Positions 59,796-64,000 of a stretch of 64,000 nucleotides of DNA are shown here, piece after piece. The stretch spans positions 43,297 to 107,296 of the forward strand of contig JAFGGJ010000019.1 in assembly GCA_016930595.1 (NCBI GenBank). Direction: 5' to 3'. The first letter of the stretch is position 1. The number at the start of each line of letters is the position of its first letter. Under the pieces are notes generated by a model. The model was not told the DNA's origin, did not search any database, and saw only the letters and a program-made list of their open reading frames with translations. The position numbers and the translations under genes are program-made. The DNA is from Planctomycetota bacterium. Lineage in GTDB: Bacteria > Planctomycetota > SZUA-567 > JAFGGJ01.

Positions 59796-61186
59796 CTTCC
59801 TGCGTTTCGCCCGTCCGGATGATTTTTCCCCGCCGCCTCGCCGCGGCGCTTGCTCTTCTCGTTGCCGCCGCTCTTGCCGCTGCGCAGGACTCGGACGTCC
59901 CTTCCGCACCGGAAACAGCCTTCGACCGGGGCATGAGTCTGATGGCCGCGGGCGATTCCGCTGGAGCCGAAAAAGCCTTCCGCGACGCCCTCCGGCTCGA
60001 CCCGGAACACCTTAATGCCGCCCTGGCTCTGGCCAAGCTGCTCTGCGAAACCGGCGACCCGGCCGCAGCTTACGACTTTCTCGTGTCGCTTCCGCTTCCG
60101 CTCCGCTCCCAGCCGGCCGTCTCGCTCTGGCTGGGGGTCTGCTCGTGGAACCTCGAAAAACATGATCGCTCCGTCCGCATCCTCAAGCCCCTTGCATCGT
60201 CGCCGGATCCCGCCATCCGCAACACCGCCGCTGTCTATGCCGCCATGTCGCTGCTGTCCCTCGACAGGCGCGATGAAGCCTCCGCTTTGCTGGAATCGCT
60301 GCCCGGAGACGCCGCGGACCTCCCGGGCATGGCGCTCCGGTTGAAAGAACAGCTTGCCGCGGGCGCCGCCTCGGATGCTTCCGGCGCGGCAGCGGCCGCG
60401 GGCATGGAGTTGTCCTTCGGTTACGACAGCTCCATCAGCAGTCTCATGGACCTGGCGGGTCCCACGGGGCTGTCGTCGGATTTCGTGTCCGCCGGTGCGG
60501 TGTTCGCGAACACCTGGAACACTGGCGGCACCGGTTTTGAATTCGTCGGCTTTGTGCAGGCCCGTTATTTTTCCGAAGTCCCCGATCTGTCTGTCGTGCA
60601 CGTCGACCTCGAAGCGGGCTTCGATACCGGCCCTTCCTGTGTTTCGCTGGGCGGTCTTTACAACCGCCAGCGCAGTGGCGAAGAGCGGCTGCTGGCCTCG
60701 CTTTCGTGCTCGTCCGACAGGGTGGCTTCTCTCGACAGGAACTCCGACTGGCCCCGCTGGAAACTTACCGCCCACGTGGATTCCTTCAGCCCGGACGCCG
60801 TTTCCGGGAGCGACGGATGGGGGGTTGAAGGCTCCTTTTCTCCGCCGCTCGGCCGGCGGGATGCGGCGCTCAACCTCACGTTCAGTTCATACCGGGCGGA
60901 CGACGACGCACTTTCCAATTTCACGCTTGGCCTTGCCGAGCGCATTGACGTCCGCCACGGCCTGGAACTGGAACTCTATGCCGAGCACGGTGTCTACCCT
61001 GACGGCGAAACCGGCGGCGGGATGCGCAAGGATCTCATGGCCGGCGCGGGCCTCACCATGACGTTTCTCGACGCGGAAGACCGCCGGTGTGAAGTCGGCT
61101 TCAGGCTGGAACAGAATCTCTCCGACGGCGCGGGGGCTTCCTACACGCGCCGCTTCTTCTGGGTGAGCTTCACCTGCTGTTTCTGA
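59792..61186 (+). CDS. TPR protein with C-terminal outer-membrane beta-barrel-like domain
   Basis: This 464-residue protein has a signal peptide (about 1-31), TPR-like repeats in residues 42-200 (GAEKAFRDALRLDPEHLNAALAL), and then from about 208 to the end alternating strands with a final Phe (FFWVSFTCCF). That pattern is typical of an outer-membrane barrel. TPR-barrel fusions of this kind serve as outer-membrane secretion or exopolysaccharide channels. Start codon overlaps the TPR gene by four bases. The exported substrate is unknown; context suggests a link to the pseudopilin module. Confidence 0.75.
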   Translation: MTSCVSPVRMIFPRRLAAALALLVAAALAAAQDSDVPSAPETAFDRGMSLMAAGDSAGAEKAFRDALRLDPEHLNAALALAKLLCETGDPAAAYDFLVSLPLPLRSQPAVSLWLGVCSWNLEKHDRSVRILKPLASSPDPAIRNTAAVYAAMSLLSLDRRDEASALLESLPGDAADLPGMALRLKEQLAAGAASDASGAAAAAGMELSFGYDSSISSLMDLAGPTGLSSDFVSAGAVFANTWNTGGTGFEFVGFVQARYFSEVPDLSVVHVDLEAGFDTGPSCVSLGGLYNRQRSGEERLLASLSCSSDRVASLDRNSDWPRWKLTAHVDSFSPDAVSGSDGWGVEGSFSPPLGRRDAALNLTFSSYRADDDALSNFTLGLAERIDVRHGLELELYAEHGVYPDGETGGGMRKDLMAGAGLTMTFLDAEDRRCEVGFRLEQNLSDGAGASYTRRFFWVSFTCCF

Positions 61187-61193
61187 AAGCGGA

Positions 61194-61211
61194 GGCTGCC
61201 GGACGGCAGCC
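61194..61211. terminator. Hairpin after the TPR-barrel gene
   Basis: GGCTGCC (61194-61200) and GGCAGCC (61205-61211) form a perfect seven-pair stem with a four-base loop, eight bases after the stop at 61186. There is no T tract, so termination is uncertain. Confidence 0.3.
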
Positions 61212-61219
61212 CGCTCTAC

Positions 61220-61408
61220 ATGCCGCCCGCAAGAGCGGCGAAAAGATCGTACTCCAGGCACTACCACCGCCCCCAGAACCTGTACCGTAAGACAGGGACC
61301 ACCGAAATCACCGCCGCGCAGTGGGCGTGGAATAACGACGGCACGCCGCTCTGGCTGCGCAGAGGCAATGACATCGACACGACGTACGAGTATGATAGTG
61401 TGGAATAA
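61220..61408 (+). pseudogene. RHS/YD-repeat gene remnant
   Basis: The 62-codon frame ends WNNDGTPLWLRRGNDIDTTY followed by EYDSVE and stop. This matches the YD-repeat pattern of RHS proteins (W/Y-x-W-NNDG-x-L ... Y-x-YD). It is far too short for an RHS protein, which normally exceeds 1000 residues, and has no start signal. I read it as a broken fragment next to a mobile-DNA junction. Confidence 0.45.
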
Positions 61409-61462
61409 TGGCGGGGGCGGGTCAGTTTGCCGGGAGGCCGCTCCCGAATGGAGGCGGAATAA

Positions 61463-63571
61463 ATGGGCGCTGTCCCTATTTACAGGGATATTCCACTGCA
61501 ATCGCCGCGCCGCTTCGGTGTCGAAACGGAATCCGGGGAAATCATCCTTCAGTCGGATGGCACCGATTCGTTGTATTACGAAGATTCCGGCAATGGCCTG
61601 GAACGCCTTGTAATCACCGCCCCGGAAACCCCCATCCGCCGGATTCACGTGGCCGAACTCCACCTCGACCCAAAGGTATTCCCGCCCGAAACCACGCTTT
61701 TCCGCCGCGCGGGAGCCTATTCCCCCGGCGACCCGGCTGTCACCGTACCAATTTCAGTCAACAAACCGGACGATTCCGAATCGTGGAAATATTACGAGGC
61801 TCTCGACGACGGCTCTGTTATGTATGCCAGCGACATGTTTGCGATTATCTATTCGCCGGAAAACAAACGGTGCCTGATTATCGGTTTCGCCACTGGGTCG
61901 AAATTCAGGACATCCGTAAAAGCCAAACTGAAACCGGACGGCAGAATAATCGTTCACTGCCTGAATTATGCACAGGGAATCATTCCCAGCCAATCCAGCC
62001 CGGTCGAATCGGAAGTCCTTTTCGCAAAGGAATACGATTCGCCGGAAAAGGCGCTGGAAGAATACCTCGACGAAGTAGTCAGGCGGAATGGTTCGGCACC
62101 GGCAAAAAGGTTCACCGGATGGTCGGACTGGCAATATTACAGGCGGAGTATCACCGAAAAGGACGCCGTTGAAAACGTGGATGCTCTCGCCGCCGGGCAG
62201 TATCCAATCGAATACATCCTGATAGATGACGGTTTCCAGAAAGTATTCGGCGACTGGCTGGAAAACAACGAACGGTTCCCTCACGGAATCGAATGGCTTG
62301 CGGAATATATCCGCGACAAAGGGTTCAAGCCGGGTATCTGGATAGCGCCGTTTACGGCCAAGCTGGATTCGCGCCTGATAACGGACCACCCCGACTGGAT
62401 TTTGAAAGGTGCAGATGGCAAGCCTGTTCTGCATAAAAGCCACATGGGCGAAATCGTGGCGGTGGATTTTACTGCTCCCGGAGCAACGGACTGGCTCAGA
62501 AACCTGATAGACACGCTCGTCCACAAATACGGCTACAGGTGGATAAAACTCGATGGCCCCATACTCCGCTACGTGGAAAAAGGCCGGTTCCGCAAACCGG
62601 GTGTTACAGGCGTGTCGATGATACGCGAATGCCTGAAATTAATCTGGGATACGTCCGGTGGAAAAGCCATAATCGAAGGCGAAGGATACTACGGGCCGAG
62701 TATCGGACTCGTGCATACCCAGCGCGTCACGCAGGATATCCAACCCGAATGGCCCCGCCTCAGAAACACCCTGCGGGACAACCTCGCTTCTACCGGTTAT
62801 CACGGGAAACTCTGGACAAACAACCCGGATGCGTTCATCCTGCGCGATACCCGGAGTCCGTATCGTGGAGAACCCGAACCGGAACACATACTTACCGAAG
62901 ATGAGCTGCAGTCGGAAATAACCGCACTGGCGCTCACAGGCGGGACTGTGATGCTCACCGACAAAATGGATGAACTGAATCCGGAACGAGCGGTGCTCAC
63001 CGATGTCTTCATCCCGCCGTTTGAAAAAGCGGTCCGGCCGATCGACGGCGAAATGATGCACAGCCCCTACCCTGAACGGTTCATAATGCACGTGAAAAAA
63101 GACTGGGGTGAATGGTGGATTGGCGCATGTTTCAACTGGAGTGAGGAAAAGAGGGAATTCAAATACGCCCTGCCCCCAGGACTGAAAGACGCTGTTGTTG
63201 TCGATTTCTGGCAAAAAGGATTGCTGGGATCCGAAAAGGGAATCCTGAAGCTGGATGTACCGGCGCACGGAGTGAGGGCTTTTTCGATAAGGCGAAAATC
63301 CCAAAAGCCTCAAATCGCGGGAATAATCCGCCACATAACACAGGGCGCTGTCGAAATCAGCCGTTGTGAATCAAACGATAAACGGCTGGAATTCGACGTA
63401 ATAAAATCCCGCAGGGAAACTAAAATGCTTATCGACACGGCAGGCCGGGAAACCGGCAAAACCGTTCTGCCGGAGAACAGCATTTGCGAGGTAACCCCGG
63501 GTATTATCCGAATCACTCTGCCGCCGGGCGGCCCCTATACTGTAAAGGTTGAATGGAAATCAGGCGAGTAA
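61463..63571 (+). CDS. GH36-like alpha-galactosidase/raffinose-synthase-type enzyme
   Basis: This 702-residue protein shows the GH36 layout: N-terminal beta domain, TIM barrel with WSDWQYYRRSITEKD and YILIDDGFQKVFGDWLENN, and the nucleophile motif YRWIKLDGP (Asp in KLD). The barrel closes with a C-terminal beta domain. It is cytoplasmic, with no signal peptide, and unlike the GH36 at 33088-35085 in sequence. One 60-base line (61921-61980) holds 28 G/C, whereas line 60841-60900 of the preceding gene holds 42, so it is visibly poorer in G+C. The start codon lies next to the left inverted repeat and GGAGG precedes it. Probably acquired by transfer. Confidence 0.85.
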   Translation: MGAVPIYRDIPLQSPRRFGVETESGEIILQSDGTDSLYYEDSGNGLERLVITAPETPIRRIHVAELHLDPKVFPPETTLFRRAGAYSPGDPAVTVPISVNKPDDSESWKYYEALDDGSVMYASDMFAIIYSPENKRCLIIGFATGSKFRTSVKAKLKPDGRIIVHCLNYAQGIIPSQSSPVESEVLFAKEYDSPEKALEEYLDEVVRRNGSAPAKRFTGWSDWQYYRRSITEKDAVENVDALAAGQYPIEYILIDDGFQKVFGDWLENNERFPHGIEWLAEYIRDKGFKPGIWIAPFTAKLDSRLITDHPDWILKGADGKPVLHKSHMGEIVAVDFTAPGATDWLRNLIDTLVHKYGYRWIKLDGPILRYVEKGRFRKPGVTGVSMIRECLKLIWDTSGGKAIIEGEGYYGPSIGLVHTQRVTQDIQPEWPRLRNTLRDNLASTGYHGKLWTNNPDAFILRDTRSPYRGEPEPEHILTEDELQSEITALALTGGTVMLTDKMDELNPERAVLTDVFIPPFEKAVRPIDGEMMHSPYPERFIMHVKKDWGEWWIGACFNWSEEKREFKYALPPGLKDAVVVDFWQKGLLGSEKGILKLDVPAHGVRAFSIRRKSQKPQIAGIIRHITQGAVEISRCESNDKRLEFDVIKSRRETKMLIDTAGRETGKTVLPENSICEVTPGIIRITLPPGGPYTVKVEWKSGE
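61465..61483 (+). repeat. Left inverted repeat bracketing the low-G+C GH36 gene
   Basis: The reverse complement GTAAATAGGGACAGCGCCC matches the sequence at 63588-63606 at 16 of 19 positions. It overlaps the start codon region of the GH36 gene. Confidence 0.6.
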
Positions 63572-64000
63572 TTCGGCAAGGGTCGAGGCAAATAGGGGCA
63601 GCGACCGTTTTCAATGGCCATCTATTCAGCCTCCGTTTTGGCCGCCAGCCCTCAAATAAAGTGTTATGTCCTGCTCGGTTGAAAAGATGGATGAGCCATA
63701 GCAGTAGCGCTATGTTGTGTACCAGCACCCTCAAGCACAGCTCGCGGGACTGCGACCAGTATCCTGCGGCTGAGATCTGTGAGCCGAAACGCCTCTTGTC
63801 CTGGCTGAAGCAACTCTCGGCATGCCATCTCTTTCCGTAGCGCTCCTTCGGAAAGCCCAGCGCCATCAGGCGCCGGTACTTCTGTGCGGGCAGCTTTTGG
63901 CTTGGCCTTCCCCGGGTGGCGGGGATCACGCTCCGCACTCCCAGATGTTCCCTCAGATACCAGTGATTCCTCTCGCTGTCGTATCCTGCGTCGGCCAGGA
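63513..64000 (-). CDS. IS transposase (DDE type), N-terminus beyond the window
   Basis: The frame is open from the right edge to a stop at 63513. It reads ADAGYDSERNHWYLREHLG, then ERYGKRWHAESCFSQDKRR and ELCLRVLVHNIALLL. This is the catalytic C-terminal part of an IS4/IS5-like DDE transposase, with the terminal Glu in RWHAESCFS. The catalytic Asp in the second strand may be ADAGYDS. The last 50 or so codons run through the inverted repeat at 63588-63606 (KTVAAPIC) and into flanking DNA, so the natural C-terminus is probably earlier or has been altered. The N-terminal domain is missing at the window edge. Confidence 0.85.
   Translation of the reverse strand, partial: LADAGYDSERNHWYLREHLGVRSVIPATRGRPSQKLPAQKYRRLMALGFPKERYGKRWHAESCFSQDKRRFGSQISAAGYWSQSRELCLRVLVHNIALLLWLIHLFNRAGHNTLFEGWRPKRRLNRWPLKTVAAPICLDPCRITRLISIQPLQYRGRPAAE
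63588..63606 (+). repeat. Right inverted repeat, possibly an IS terminal repeat
   Basis: GCAAATAGGGGCAGCGACC is a near copy, in inverted orientation, of 61465-61483. It lies between the end of the GH36 gene (63571) and the transposase, within the transposase reading frame. Confidence 0.6.

Noticed and set aside
1..64000. tRNA, rRNA and CRISPR arrays
   Set aside because: I saw no CRISPR-like regularly spaced repeats and no rRNA or tRNA signature in the intergenic regions; a covariance-model search would be decisive.

Overview
This window comes from a high-G+C, Gram-negative, probably strictly anaerobic bacterium. The evidence for anaerobiosis is a five-gene rubrerythrin, superoxide reductase, ferredoxin and rubredoxin operon with no catalase or oxygen-respiration genes. 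The evidence for an outer membrane is a LolA-like protein, lipoproteins, an RND/MMPL exporter, a predicted beta-barrel and pseudopilins. Three Cys-type sulfatases together with GH36, GH94-like, GH43/32-like, DUF4832 and beta-helix proteins point to a degrader of sulfated or complex glycans. Lentisphaerota, Kiritimatiellota, Planctomycetota or a related PVC/Hydrogenedentes-like lineage fits this profile, but no marker gene settles the placement.

Layout. 1-6 kb: edge-truncated periplasmic-binding/PAS sensor, GNAT acetyltransferase, two secreted lipoproteins, orphan trpD overlapping a bifunctional-nuclease (DUF151) gene. 6-12 kb: envelope cluster (membrane protein, DUF4292-like lipoprotein, MMPL/RND exporter, LolA-like protein). 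12-15 kb: sulfatase and DUF4832-type glycosidase-like protein. 15-17 kb (minus): oxidative-stress operon. 17-19 kb (minus): DUF2400 protein coupled to a metal permease with an HMA domain. 19-25 kb: ceramidase-like protein divergent from a HEAT-repeat protein, then an HlyD-like adaptor. 25-28 kb (minus): a five-gene overlapping operon of HTH/zinc-ribbon protein, bacterial PH membrane protein, radical SAM/SPASM enzyme, 91-residue membrane protein and signal peptidase I. 28-43 kb: carbohydrate and sulfatase island plus a very large gingipain-like multidomain secreted protein. 43-52 kb (plus): operon of GH94-like enzyme, HAD phosphatase, deoxyhypusine-synthase-like protein, Gfo/Idh/MocA oxidoreductase and beta-helix protein. 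52-61 kb: pseudopilin operon (minus) divergent from a histidine kinase/NtrC-family regulator pair, then a small secreted Pro/Lys-rich protein, a TPR protein and a TPR/beta-barrel protein. 61-64 kb: an RHS remnant, a low-G+C GH36 gene bracketed by inverted repeats, and an edge-truncated IS transposase.

How the parts work together. Two modules stand out. In the radical SAM/SPASM operon, four gene joins overlap or nearly overlap, and the genes supply a regulator, a maturase, a small membrane protein that could be the substrate, and a dedicated type I signal peptidase. In the pseudopilin region, near-consensus sigma-54 promoters precede both the pseudopilin operon and the small secreted-protein gene that flank an NtrC-family regulator, which resembles PilS/PilR control of pili. 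Promoters with good -35/-10 spacing are visible at several divergent intergenic regions. No rRNA, tRNA, CRISPR array or replication origin was recognised. Start codons were chosen from Shine-Dalgarno placement; several are GTG or TTG.
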